Notes under the pieces: generated by a model
What the model saw: only the letters and a program-made list of their open reading frames with translations
What the model was told of the DNA's origin: nothing
The model's database searches: none
Origin: Capnocytophaga bilenii
Lineage (GTDB): Bacteria; Bacteroidota; Bacteroidia; Flavobacteriales; Flavobacteriaceae
Direction of reading: 5' to 3'
NCBI RefSeq assembly: GCF_017565765.1
Contig: NZ_JAGDYP010000002.1
Coordinates: 1 to 64,000, forward strand
DNA length: 64,000 nt
In this document: in pieces, positions 1-7,861 of the stretch
Position numbering within the stretch: the first letter of the stretch is position 1
Layout of the letters: each line of letters begins with the position of its first letter
Position numbers and translations under genes: made by a program

Positions 1-936
1 TGGTTTATAGGAAACAAAGATACAGGCATAAAAGCAGCAGGCACTAATGGTAGTGATGGTACTACTCCTCATATAGGAGACAATGGCAACTGGTTTATAG
101 GAAACAAAGATACAAAAATAAAAGCAGCAGGGGCTAATGGTAAAGATGGTTTACCAGGGAAAGATGGTTCGGTAATTTATGCTGAGGCAGGCAAACCTAC
201 TGCTGACAAAGGAAAGCAAGGCGACTATTATATAGACACTGAAACTAAAATGTTCTATGGTCCTAAAGGTGCTACTAATTGGGATTTGAGTACAGGCTTC
301 TCTCTTACTGCGCAACAGCTTTCTTCAGAAAACTACGAATTGAGCAGCGATGGGAAAACATTACTAAAATGGAAGAATGAAAAAACTCGCTTTATTGATA
401 TGAATGCTGACCCTAAGCTCAGAGCTGTAGAGAAAATAGGCGACAATGCCTTTGCTCCAATAGGTTCACCAGCTAAGGAACTTACTACGATACTTATAGG
501 CGATAACGTGACTGAAATAGGCAGAGCAGCCTTTAATTCTTGCTATCGTTTGAAAACAATTGATATACCCGAAGGGCTTACTAAAATAGGTGAAGAAGCT
601 TTTGCTAATTGCGTTCGCTTACAGCAAATAGACCTTCCTGAAACGATTACTTCTGTTGAAAAACTTACTTTCACAGGTTGTATAAGACTCAATAATATAG
701 TGATACCTTCAGGAGTAACCGCTATTAAAGATAGAGCTTTCTTGGGTTGTACGAGCTTGAGTAATGTGTTTATACTACAAGAAACCGCTTTTGTAATAAG
801 CACAACTGCTTTTGATAGTGCTAAAGCATTACAAAATATCTATGTACCTACTAATATTCAAAATGCAAATGATAAAGATAAATTTGTAAATCAATACAAG
901 GCACTAAACCCTACTTATGCAGCTAAAATCCGATAG
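1..936 (+). CDS. Collagen-like/LRR_5 (BspA-like) surface protein, 5' truncated by window edge
   Basis: The reading frame is open from base 1, so the start lies outside the window; 311 residues are visible. The first part has two copies of a WFIGNKDT block spaced 30 residues (90 bp) apart and separated by Gly-rich NGxDG-type repeats of the collagen-like kind often found in Bacteroidota surface proteins. From about base 400 to the end there are leucine-rich repeats of the LRR_5/BspA type (IGDNAF, IGEEAFANC, IKDRAFLGC pattern, about 23 residues each). Such proteins are typically exported and bind host or microbial partners; that role is inferred from the family. The signal peptide or lipobox cannot be seen. 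The stop lies 3 nt before the GNAT gene, so the two may be co-transcribed. Confidence 0.75.
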   Translation, partial: WFIGNKDTGIKAAGTNGSDGTTPHIGDNGNWFIGNKDTKIKAAGANGKDGLPGKDGSVIYAEAGKPTADKGKQGDYYIDTETKMFYGPKGATNWDLSTGFSLTAQQLSSENYELSSDGKTLLKWKNEKTRFIDMNADPKLRAVEKIGDNAFAPIGSPAKELTTILIGDNVTEIGRAAFNSCYRLKTIDIPEGLTKIGEEAFANCVRLQQIDLPETITSVEKLTFTGCIRLNNIVIPSGVTAIKDRAFLGCTSLSNVFILQETAFVISTTAFDSAKALQNIYVPTNIQNANDKDKFVNQYKALNPTYAAKIR

Positions 937-939
937 GAA

Positions 940-1449
940 ATGAATGATATTAAACTCCGTCCAGCACTTTATGCCGAAAAGGCTGCTATTTGGGATATAT
1001 TGGCAGCTGCCATTGAAAGGCGAAAAGCCGATGGCAGCCAACAATGGCAAGATGGATACCCTAATGAGGAAGTAGTAGCTAATGATTTAAAAGAAAATTA
1101 TGGCTATGTGTTGGAAAATAGTGGAGTGATAGTAGGTTATTGTGCGCTTATCTTGAATAACGAGCCTGCTTATGCAGCTATTGATGGCAGGTGGCTTACT
1201 AATGGCAGCTATGTGGTAATTCATAGGATAGCAATTTCGCCTGACTATATAGGTAAAGGGTTGGTGCAAGTGATGTTACAACAGATAGAAACATTAGTGA
1301 AATACGATGAAATCCCATCAATACGAGTGGATACCAATTATGACAACGCTCCGATGTTGCATATTTTGGAGAAAATGGGCTATCGGTATTGTGGAGAGGT
1401 TCGTATGCGAGGAGGGCTTCGTAAGGCTTACGAAAAGGTTATTTTATAA
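940..1449 (+). CDS. GNAT family N-acetyltransferase
   Basis: The 169-residue protein has the GNAT fold layout: an N-terminal segment with LRPALYAEKAAIWDIL, a central strand ending in YVVIHRIAISPDYIGKGL, where Gly-Lys-Gly-Leu takes the place of the usual acetyl-CoA-binding Q/RxxGxG/A loop, and a C-terminal NAPMLHILEKMGY segment typical of the family. It would transfer an acetyl group from acetyl-CoA to a small molecule or protein amine; the substrate cannot be read from sequence. It starts 3 nt after the upstream surface protein gene. Its last 11 bases overlap the 3' end of the convergent ABC ATPase gene. Confidence 0.85.
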   Translation: MNDIKLRPALYAEKAAIWDILAAAIERRKADGSQQWQDGYPNEEVVANDLKENYGYVLENSGVIVGYCALILNNEPAYAAIDGRWLTNGSYVVIHRIAISPDYIGKGLVQVMLQQIETLVKYDEIPSIRVDTNYDNAPMLHILEKMGYRYCGEVRMRGGLRKAYEKVIL

Positions 1450-2161
1450 ATAACTCTTCTAAGCGCCCGCTTTGGGTTTGAGCTATGAGGTTGGCAGGCG
1501 TGTCCTCCATCAAGATGCTTCCGTTGCTCAGTATGGCTAATCGCTGGCAGAAATCTTGAGCTTCTTGTAAGTGATGTGAGGTGTATAAAACCGACATACC
1601 CTTGGAGTTTAACTCTTTCAAATAGTTGATTATAATTTGTTTTGAGACGATATCAACCCCAACAGTAGGTTCATCTAAAAATAGGACTTCGGGTTGGTGC
1701 AATATAGCAGCAATGAGGTTGATACGTCTTTTCATACCGCCAGAAAAATGCCCAATTTTTTTGTCGGCAACTTCTAATAAATTAACTCTTTGCAAGGCAG
1801 TTTCGGTTGCTTTGTAAAGAGTTTTTCCTTTTAACCCATAAAGGCTACCAAAATAATGCAAGTTTTCGCGAGCGGTAAGGGTAGGGTAGAGGGCGTACTC
1901 TTGTGGTACAACCCCTATTTTATATTTAATAGATTTATCCTTATAAGTATGTCCGGCAATTTTGAAGCTGCCTGCTGTGGGCTGTATACTTCCGAAGAGA
2001 ATAGAAAGCAAGGTGGTTTTTCCTGCTCCATTAGCGCCTAAAATACCGTAAATTTCTCCTTTTTTCACTCTTAGAGAAACATCATTAAGCGCAAAATAAT
2101 CAGCTTCTTTATATTTTTTGTAAAGGTGATCTACCTCTATAGCATTTACAAACTCCGCCAT
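1439..2161 (-). CDS. ABC transporter ATP-binding protein
   Basis: This 240-residue protein is a complete ABC ATPase domain. Walker A is GANGAGKT at residues 42-49, the Q-loop is VVPQE, the signature is FSGGMKRR near residue 139, Walker B is LFLDEPTVGVD near 160, and the H-loop is TSHH. The GGMKRR signature and the short length resemble the CcmA/DrrA/NatA-type subfamily, in which the ATPase pairs with a separate membrane permease for export. No permease gene is adjacent in this window, so the partner and substrate are unknown. It is convergent with the GNAT gene and overlaps it by 11 bp. Confidence 0.88.
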   Translation of the reverse strand: MAEFVNAIEVDHLYKKYKEADYFALNDVSLRVKKGEIYGILGANGAGKTTLLSILFGSIQPTAGSFKIAGHTYKDKSIKYKIGVVPQEYALYPTLTARENLHYFGSLYGLKGKTLYKATETALQRVNLLEVADKKIGHFSGGMKRRINLIAAILHQPEVLFLDEPTVGVDIVSKQIIINYLKELNSKGMSVLYTSHHLQEAQDFCQRLAILSNGSILMEDTPANLIAQTQSGRLEELFIK

Positions 2162-2199
2162 TTGATGATAATTAAAAACGCCGCAAGGTAAGAAGAATT

Positions 2200-2229
2200 T
2201 TGCTCATACCAAAATTTTTTATAAATTTG
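2200..2229 (+). promoter_or_regulatory. Bacteroidota-type promoter of trmH
   Basis: TTG at 2200-2202 is followed after 19 nt by TAAATTTG at 2222-2229, matching the TTG-N19-TAnnTTTG consensus. It lies about 30 nt upstream of the trmH ATG. Confidence 0.6.
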
Positions 2230-2257
2230 CCCCGTACCCCCTTCTTACATTATAACA

Positions 2258-2920
2258 ATGACATTATTAGATTATTTACAAAACTTTATCACAGAAGAGC
2301 GCAAACAACGCTTTTTGGAAATTATATCCCAGCGCACCAATCATTTTACGGTAGCTATGGAAGATGTATTCCAAATGCACAACACGAGTGCCGTAGTGCG
2401 TACCTGCGAAGTTTTTGGTGTGCAACAGGCTCATAGCATAGAAGGACGTTACGGAAAGCGATTGGACGAAAAAATAGCAATGGGTGCCCAAAAATGGGTG
2501 GATGTGTTTAGGTATGATGATACCCAGAAATGCATTGATATCCTTAGAGAAAAAGGCTACCAAATTGTAGCTACTACGCCACATAAAGATGCCTATTTGC
2601 TGAATGATTTTGATATTAGCAAAAAAAGTGCATTTTTTTTCGGTACTGAAAAAGAAGGTTTATCAGAAAAAGTGCTTGCCCAAGCAGATACTTACCTGAA
2701 AATACCAATGGTGGGCTTTACCGAAAGCCTGAACATATCGGTAGCAGTAGCCATTGTACTACAACAACTTACAGATAAACTTAGGCGTAGTAATATCAAA
2801 TGGCAACTTACAGACGAAGAACGCTACAGCGTTTTAGAACAATGGACGAAAATATCTGTAAGAAACGTGAATGACGTAATAAAACGCTATAATGAACTAA
2901 ATGCCAAAGCAGAGAAGTAA
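2258..2920 (+). CDS. trmH: tRNA (guanosine-2'-O-)-methyltransferase, SpoU family
   Basis: The 220-residue protein has the three SpoU/SPOUT motifs: NTSAVVRTCEVFG with the conserved Asn and Arg near residues 43-49, FFFGTEKEGLS in the middle, and IPMVGFTESLNISVAVAI, which forms the knotted SAM-binding site. It lacks the extra N-terminal substrate domain of RlmB. Its length and opening match TrmH, which methylates the ribose of G18 in tRNA. The assignment to TrmH over other SpoU enzymes rests on this resemblance. It is the first gene after a recognisable promoter and is followed closely by a phosphatase gene. Confidence 0.85.
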   Translation: MTLLDYLQNFITEERKQRFLEIISQRTNHFTVAMEDVFQMHNTSAVVRTCEVFGVQQAHSIEGRYGKRLDEKIAMGAQKWVDVFRYDDTQKCIDILREKGYQIVATTPHKDAYLLNDFDISKKSAFFFGTEKEGLSEKVLAQADTYLKIPMVGFTESLNISVAVAIVLQQLTDKLRRSNIKWQLTDEERYSVLEQWTKISVRNVNDVIKRYNELNAKAEK

Positions 2921-2930
2921 TTCAGAATTT

Positions 2931-3479
2931 ATGAAAAAAAACATCTTATTTTATTGTTTCTTGCTATGTGTTACACTGCTGAGCGCACAACACAAAGCTA
3001 CCCTCATACACAAAGACGCCAATTTTTATAAGGTAGATGATTTGCTGTATCGCAGTGAGCAATTGGTGAATGAAGACAAAGAAGTGATAAAAAGCACCAA
3101 TATAAAAACCATTATCAACCTGCGCTATTTTACCCGTACAGGCGATAAGAAAATATTTACAAATAAAGAAGATATTCATCTTATTAACCATCCGTTGCTT
3201 ACGTGGCGCATCAAAGCCCCTGAAATAGCGCAAACACTTAAACTTATACGAGAACAACAAAAGAAAGGAGCTGTATTGGTGCATTGCTATCACGGAGCTG
3301 ACCGTACCGGTATAATGGTGGCAATGTATAGGATTATTTATCACAATTGGACTATAAATGAAGCAAAACAAGAAATGTTGCAAGGTCCTTATGGTTACCA
3401 CAGCGTATGGAAAAACTTAGAAGCTCTTTTTACAGAACAAACCGTAAATGAGGTGCGCCAGCATTTAGGAATTAAATAA
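2931..3479 (+). CDS. Secreted dual-specificity/tyrosine-type phosphatase
   Basis: The protein (182 residues from the chosen start) begins with a signal peptide, MKKNILFYCFLLCVTLLSAQ, which is why the ATG at 2931 is preferred to one 30 nt upstream that would add a polar extension inside the end of trmH. The catalytic loop HCYHGADRTG fits the HCx5R signature of cysteine-dependent phosphatases, and the earlier TIINLRYFTRTGDK segment is typical of the atypical dual-specificity group. The predicted location is the periplasm or surface. Bacterial members of this group act on phosphotyrosine, phosphoinositides or other phosphoesters, so the substrate is open. It lies 10 nt after trmH and 7 nt before the Nif3-like gene, suggesting an operon. 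Confidence 0.8.
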   Translation: MKKNILFYCFLLCVTLLSAQHKATLIHKDANFYKVDDLLYRSEQLVNEDKEVIKSTNIKTIINLRYFTRTGDKKIFTNKEDIHLINHPLLTWRIKAPEIAQTLKLIREQQKKGAVLVHCYHGADRTGIMVAMYRIIYHNWTINEAKQEMLQGPYGYHSVWKNLEALFTEQTVNEVRQHLGIK

Positions 3480-3486
3480 TAATGTA

Positions 3487-4584
3487 ATGAAAATAAGAGA
3501 ATTGATAGCATTACTTGAGGAGATAGCTCCTTTAGACTACGCAGAAAGCTTTGATAATGTGGGTTTGCTGGTAGGAGATAGGGAGGCAGAGGTGCAAGGC
3601 GTACTAATAGCTATAGATACATTGGAGGCAGTAGTGGATGAGGCTATTGCTAAGAAAGCAAATGTAATAGTGAGTTTTCACCCCATTATCTTCAGCGGAC
3701 TGAAGTCGCTTACGGGCAAAAACTACGTAGAACGCGTGGTGATGAAGGCAATTGCAAATGACATTGCCATTTATAGTATGCATACCGCTTTGGACAACCA
3801 GCTGCAGGGGGTAAATGCTACTATAGCTGACAAACTAAAACTTACTAACAGACAGGTGCTTATACCACAAGCCCATACTATTTGTAAGCTCGTTACCTAT
3901 ATACCCCATAGCGGGGCAGCAATGTTGCGTGAAGCCTTGTTTGCAGCAGGGGCTGGAGCTATAGGCAATTATGACTGTTGCAGCTTTAACCTTGAAGGAG
4001 CAGGTACTTTTAAGGGGAATGATTTTTCACACCCCACAATAGGAGTCCGCAACGAGTTGCACACCGAACCCGAAACCCAAATAGGAGTAGTTTTTCCACG
4101 CCATTTGCAGGGAAAGATACTAAAGGCATTGCGCACAAATCATCCTTATGAGGAAATCGCTTATGAAGTATATACGCTTGAAAATGACCATCAGCATATA
4201 GGCTTAGGATTGCTGGGCGAACTTGAAAAACCTATAGAAGAAAAAGCGTTTTTGACCTATTTGCAAGAAGCATTTGCACTGCAATGTATTAGGCATTCGG
4301 CGTTGCGTGGAAAATACATAAAAAAAGTGGCTGTACTGGGCGGTAGTGGTGCTTTTGCAATAGAAAATGCAAAACGAGCAGGAGCAGACGCCTTTGTGAC
4401 AGCAGACCTTAAATATCACGATTTTTTCAAAGCAGAAGACACTATATTACTTGCCGATATAGGGCATTATGAAAGTGAACAATACATAAAAAATCTTTTA
4501 TTTGATTATCTTTCAAAAAAAATTACTACCTTTGCGGTCTCAATAACAACGGTTGATACCAATCCTATCAAATATTATTCGTAA
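3487..4584 (+). CDS. Nif3-like dinuclear metal centre protein (YbgI/YqfO family)
   Basis: The 365-residue protein shows the Nif3 signature: DNVGLLVGD near the N-terminus, SFHPIIFSG and HTALD for metal binding, and the C-terminal DADAFVTADLKYHDFF and DIGHYESE motifs with metal-ligand His and Glu. A central insert (about residues 130-230, CutA-like, with a NHPYEEIAYEVY segment) is that of the long YqfO-type members. The family forms hexamers with a two-metal site. Proposed roles range from cyclohydrolase-like to metallochaperone, and none is firmly established. It ends 1 nt before the next ATG. Confidence 0.85.
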   Translation: MKIRELIALLEEIAPLDYAESFDNVGLLVGDREAEVQGVLIAIDTLEAVVDEAIAKKANVIVSFHPIIFSGLKSLTGKNYVERVVMKAIANDIAIYSMHTALDNQLQGVNATIADKLKLTNRQVLIPQAHTICKLVTYIPHSGAAMLREALFAAGAGAIGNYDCCSFNLEGAGTFKGNDFSHPTIGVRNELHTEPETQIGVVFPRHLQGKILKALRTNHPYEEIAYEVYTLENDHQHIGLGLLGELEKPIEEKAFLTYLQEAFALQCIRHSALRGKYIKKVAVLGGSGAFAIENAKRAGADAFVTADLKYHDFFKAEDTILLADIGHYESEQYIKNLLFDYLSKKITTFAVSITTVDTNPIKYYS

Positions 4585-4585
4585 A

Positions 4586-5371
4586 ATGGTACAAAAATCA
4601 GACATTACTGTAGAAGAGAAATTAAGAGCGCTGTATGATTTACAGCTTATCGACTCTAAAATTGACGAATTGCAAAACACTCGTGGTGAACTACCTTTAG
4701 AAGTATCTGACCTTGAAGATGAAGTGGAAGGCTTGAAAAAAAGACACGTAAAATTCAAAGAAGAATTAGATGCTTTGCAAGCTGGTATTGCCGAAAAAAA
4801 GGCTAAAATAGAAGAAGCTAAAGGGCTTATAAAAAAATATACTACCCAGCAGAAAAATGTGCGTAATAATAGAGAATACACTTCTATAGCTAAAGAAATA
4901 GAGTTTCAAGAATTAGAAGTACAACTTGCTGAAAAACGTATAAAAGAAGGTAAAGCACAAGTAGATCTTAAAAAAGAAGCTATTAAACAAGTTGATGAAA
5001 AGAAAGCGGCTCGCGATGCACATTTAAAACATAAAAAAGCTGAATTGAGCTCTGTTCTTGCAGAAACCGAAAAAGAAGAAGCTTTCTTGAAAGAAAAAGC
5101 CGAAGAATACGCAGCAAAAATAGAAGACCGCTTGCTGAAAGCTTATCAGCGCATACGAGGCACCGTAATCAATCGCTTGGCAGTAGTGCCTATCCAGCGC
5201 GGTGCTTCGGGAGGCTCATTTTTTACAATTCCTCCTCAAGTACAAGCTGAAATTGCATCTCGCCGAAAAATCATCACCGATGAACACAGTGGAAGAATAT
5301 TGGTAGACGCTGCTCTTGCCGAAGAAGAAAAAGAAAAAATGGAAGCATTGTTTAACAGCTTTCACGCTTAA
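4586..5371 (+). CDS. Coiled-coil protein with degenerate C-terminal zinc ribbon (DUF164/C4-type family)
   Basis: The product has 261 residues from the ATG at 4586; an alternative start 33 nt upstream lies inside the Nif3 gene and would add unrelated residues. Residues 1-185 form a long charged coiled coil. The C-terminus has the family layout RxxAVVPIQRGASGGSFFTIPP followed by DEHSGRILVD. In typical members these blocks read CGGC and CxxCGR and bind zinc. Here the four expected cysteine positions are Ser208, Ser211, Asp232 and Ser235, so zinc binding is lost. It overlaps no gene but is tightly coupled to the Nif3-like gene (1-nt gap), a neighbour pair common in bacteria. The molecular function is unknown. 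Confidence 0.8.
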   Translation: MVQKSDITVEEKLRALYDLQLIDSKIDELQNTRGELPLEVSDLEDEVEGLKKRHVKFKEELDALQAGIAEKKAKIEEAKGLIKKYTTQQKNVRNNREYTSIAKEIEFQELEVQLAEKRIKEGKAQVDLKKEAIKQVDEKKAARDAHLKHKKAELSSVLAETEKEEAFLKEKAEEYAAKIEDRLLKAYQRIRGTVINRLAVVPIQRGASGGSFFTIPPQVQAEIASRRKIITDEHSGRILVDAALAEEEKEKMEALFNSFHA

Positions 5372-5390
5372 GAATTTAGAAAATATAACG

Positions 5391-5426
5391 AAACGCAGTG
5401 GATTAAAAAAGTCGCTGCGTTTTTCT
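5391..5426 (+). terminator. Rho-independent terminator after the coiled-coil gene
   Basis: An 8-bp stem (AAACGCAG at 5391-5398 with CTGCGTTT at 5415-5422) is followed by a short T tract. It lies 20 nt after the stop codon. Confidence 0.6.
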
Positions 5427-5450
5427 ATAAAAGTAACTTGCTACAAATTA

Positions 5451-5480
5451 TTGACAAATTGAAAATATTTTGTACTTTTG
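5451..5480 (+). promoter_or_regulatory. Promoter of typA
   Basis: TTG at 5451-5453 and TACTTTTG at 5473-5480 are separated by 19 nt, matching the Bacteroidota consensus. It lies 33 nt before the typA ATG. Confidence 0.7.
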
Positions 5481-5513
5481 CACCCTCAAAAAAAATAAAA
5501 CATAGATATTTAT

Positions 5514-7319
5514 ATGACCGCTATTAGAAATATAGCCATTATTGCCCACGTTGACCACGGAAAAACTACCCTTGTAGATAAAATATTGCACCATTGCGCA
5601 CTCTTTAGAGAAAATCAGGACTCTGGTGAATTGATATTAGATAATAACGACTTAGAGCGTGAGCGAGGTATCACTATACTCTCAAAAAACGTATCGGTTA
5701 TCTATAAAGATATCAAAATTAACATTATTGATACCCCTGGTCACGCCGATTTTGGTGGTGAGGTAGAGCGCGTACTAAATATGGCAGACGGCGTATTGTT
5801 GCTCGTAGATGCTTTTGAGGGTCCTATGCCACAAACGCGCTTTGTGCTGCAAAAGGCTATTGAAATGAAACTGAAACCTATAGTGGTTATCAATAAAGTA
5901 GATAAAGAAAACTGTACGCCCGATGAGGTGCACGAAGCAGTATTCGACCTGATGTTTGAACTCGGTGCGGAAGACTGGCAGTTGGATTTTCCTACAGTGT
6001 ATGGTTCAGCCAAACAAAATTGGATGTCTGAAGATTGGCATAAAAAAACAGATAGCATAGCTCCCTTGCTAGATATGGTTATTACTCATATTCCCGCTCC
6101 TAAAATAGAGGAAGGCAGCTTGCAAATGCTCATTACTTCATTGGATTACTCTACTTTTACAGGGCGTATTGCTATAGGTAGACTACATCGCGGTACCTTG
6201 AAAGCAGGTATGAATATCTCGCTGATGAAACGCGATGGAAGTGTTGTAAAATCAAAAATAAAAGAACTACACTTGTTTGACGGTTTAGGTCGTAAAAAAG
6301 TAGAAGAAGTGCAAGCTGGTGATATTTGTGCTATTGCAGGGCTTGAGGGTTTTGAAATTGGCGATACTATTGCCGATTATGAAAATCCTGAGGCATTGCC
6401 TACCATAGCAATTGATGAGCCTACGATGAGTATGCTTTTCACTATTAACGACTCTCCTTTCTTTGGTAAAGATGGTAAATTTGTTACTTCACGACACGTG
6501 AAAGAACGCTTGGAGCGAGAGCTTGAAAAGAATTTGGCTTTGCGTGTAGAGCCTACCGATAGTGCTGATAAATTTATTGTGTATGGGCGTGGGGTATTGC
6601 ACCTTTCGGTATTGATTGAAACAATGCGCCGTGAGGGGTATGAATTGCAAATAGGTCAGCCACAGGTAATTATCAAAGAAATTGACGGAGTAAAATGTGA
6701 GCCTATAGAAGAATTAACCATAGATTTACCTGAAAATGTAAGTGGTAAAGCAGTAGATTTGGTAACACTTCGCAAAGGAGAAATGCTAAGTATGGAGCCT
6801 AAAGGCGAACGAATGATTATCAAATTTATAATTCCATCACGAGGTATTATAGGTTTGCGCAACCAATTGCTAACAGCTACTGCAGGTGAGGCAATTATTC
6901 ACCATCGTTTCTTGGAGTTTCAGCCTTATAAAGGAGAAATTGCAGGGCGTATTAATGGTTCGCTAATTTCTATGGAACAAGGTACTGCCATACCTTATTC
7001 GCTTGATAAGCTGCAAGATAGAGGAAAATTCTTTATTTTCCCAGGTGAAGAGATTTATACAGGGCAGGTAATAGGCGAAAACTCACGCAGTGGCGATATG
7101 GTGGTGAATGTGACGAAAACCAAGAAACTTACTAACGTACGAGCTGCGGGGTCTGACGAGAAAGTAAAATTGGCACCGCCTATTAAGTTTTCGTTGGAGG
7201 AAGCATTGGAATATATTCAAAAAGATGAATACGTAGAGGTTACCCCTAAGAATATGCGTATTAGGAAAATTTATTTAGACGAAAACGAGCGCAAACGCCG
7301 CGAACGCGAATTTAGTTAG
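5514..7319 (+). CDS. typA: Translational GTPase TypA/BipA
   Basis: The 601-residue protein has the full length of the family. The G1 motif AHVDHGKT is at residues 11-18, the G2 Thr lies in RGITI, G3 is DTPGHADFGGEV, and G4 is NKVDKE. The EF-G-like domain II, domains III and V, and the BipA-specific C-terminal region (GRINGSLISMEQGTAIPYSLDKLQDRG, then the RNMRIRKIYLDENERKR-type end) follow in order. TypA is a ribosome-binding GTPase involved in stress and low-temperature growth and in 50S assembly. The gene is monocistronic, with its own promoter and hairpins on both sides. Confidence 0.96.
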   Translation: MTAIRNIAIIAHVDHGKTTLVDKILHHCALFRENQDSGELILDNNDLERERGITILSKNVSVIYKDIKINIIDTPGHADFGGEVERVLNMADGVLLLVDAFEGPMPQTRFVLQKAIEMKLKPIVVINKVDKENCTPDEVHEAVFDLMFELGAEDWQLDFPTVYGSAKQNWMSEDWHKKTDSIAPLLDMVITHIPAPKIEEGSLQMLITSLDYSTFTGRIAIGRLHRGTLKAGMNISLMKRDGSVVKSKIKELHLFDGLGRKKVEEVQAGDICAIAGLEGFEIGDTIADYENPEALPTIAIDEPTMSMLFTINDSPFFGKDGKFVTSRHVKERLERELEKNLALRVEPTDSADKFIVYGRGVLHLSVLIETMRREGYELQIGQPQVIIKEIDGVKCEPIEELTIDLPENVSGKAVDLVTLRKGEMLSMEPKGERMIIKFIIPSRGIIGLRNQLLTATAGEAIIHHRFLEFQPYKGEIAGRINGSLISMEQGTAIPYSLDKLQDRGKFFIFPGEEIYTGQVIGENSRSGDMVVNVTKTKKLTNVRAAGSDEKVKLAPPIKFSLEEALEYIQKDEYVEVTPKNMRIRKIYLDENERKRREREFS

Positions 7320-7333
7320 TAGGCTGTTTTTAG

Positions 7334-7371
7334 AGTCCTAAAAGGTACGATTTTTCCCAAAGTTTAGGACT
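7334..7371 (+). terminator. Hairpin between typA and rpsO
   Basis: A perfect 9-bp stem (AGTCCTAAA at 7334-7342 with TTTAGGACT at 7363-7371) encloses a 20-nt loop just after the typA stop. There is no clear T tract, so it may be a weak terminator or an RNA-stabilising structure. Confidence 0.4.
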
Positions 7372-7396
7372 TCACCGAAAATATTCGTTATAAAAT

Positions 7397-7427
7397 TTGC
7401 GTATATAAAAAAAAGGTTGTACTTTTG
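7397..7427 (+). promoter_or_regulatory. Promoter of rpsO
   Basis: TTG at 7397-7399 and TACTTTTG at 7420-7427 are 20 nt apart, 42 nt upstream of the rpsO ATG. Confidence 0.65.
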
Positions 7428-7469
7428 CAGCCAGAAAATGTACATAATAATCATTAAAATAATATTGGA

Positions 7470-7739
7470 ATGTATTTAACAAAAGAAGTAAAAGCGGAAA
7501 TTTTCAAGAAGTACGCGGGTTCAGAAAGCAATACAGGTTCAGCAGAAGGACAGATTGCACTTTTTACCTTTAGAATCAATCACCTTACAGAGCACTTGAA
7601 AGTGAATCGTAAGGATTTTAACACGGAGCGTTCATTGGTAAAATTAGTAGGTAAACGCAGAAGTTTGCTTGACTATTTGAAAAACACGGATATTGAAAGA
7701 TACCGTGCGATTATCAAAGAGTTAAACATCAGAAAATAG
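7470..7739 (+). CDS. rpsO: 30S ribosomal protein S15
   Basis: The 89-residue protein has the normal S15 length and its hallmark segments: TGSAEGQIALFTFRINHLTEHLK (conserved binding face to 16S rRNA helices 20-22) and the C-terminal LVGKRRSLLDYL-KNTDIERY block. S15 is a primary binder of the 30S platform. It has its own promoter and is followed by a hairpin and then pnp, the widely conserved rpsO-pnp order. Confidence 0.97.
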   Translation: MYLTKEVKAEIFKKYAGSESNTGSAEGQIALFTFRINHLTEHLKVNRKDFNTERSLVKLVGKRRSLLDYLKNTDIERYRAIIKELNIRK

Positions 7740-7750
7740 ACGAAAAAGAG

Positions 7751-7772
7751 AGGAGGCTTCAGCGCCTCCTTT
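7751..7772 (+). terminator. Hairpin after rpsO
   Basis: AGGAGGC at 7751-7757 pairs with GCCTCCT at 7764-7770 around a 6-nt loop, followed by only two T residues. It probably attenuates, rather than fully stops, transcription into pnp. Confidence 0.5.
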
Positions 7773-7861
7773 CGTATAGTATAAGAAGAAATAGTTTTTC
7801 ATTGGTTTCGCGACCCAGCACACAACAACACAACGCAAATAATTAAAAATTAGGATTAAAA

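Noticed and set aside
2901-2930. Upstream ATG for the phosphatase gene
   Set aside because: It would add a polar extension before a clean signal peptide and overlap the end of trmH.
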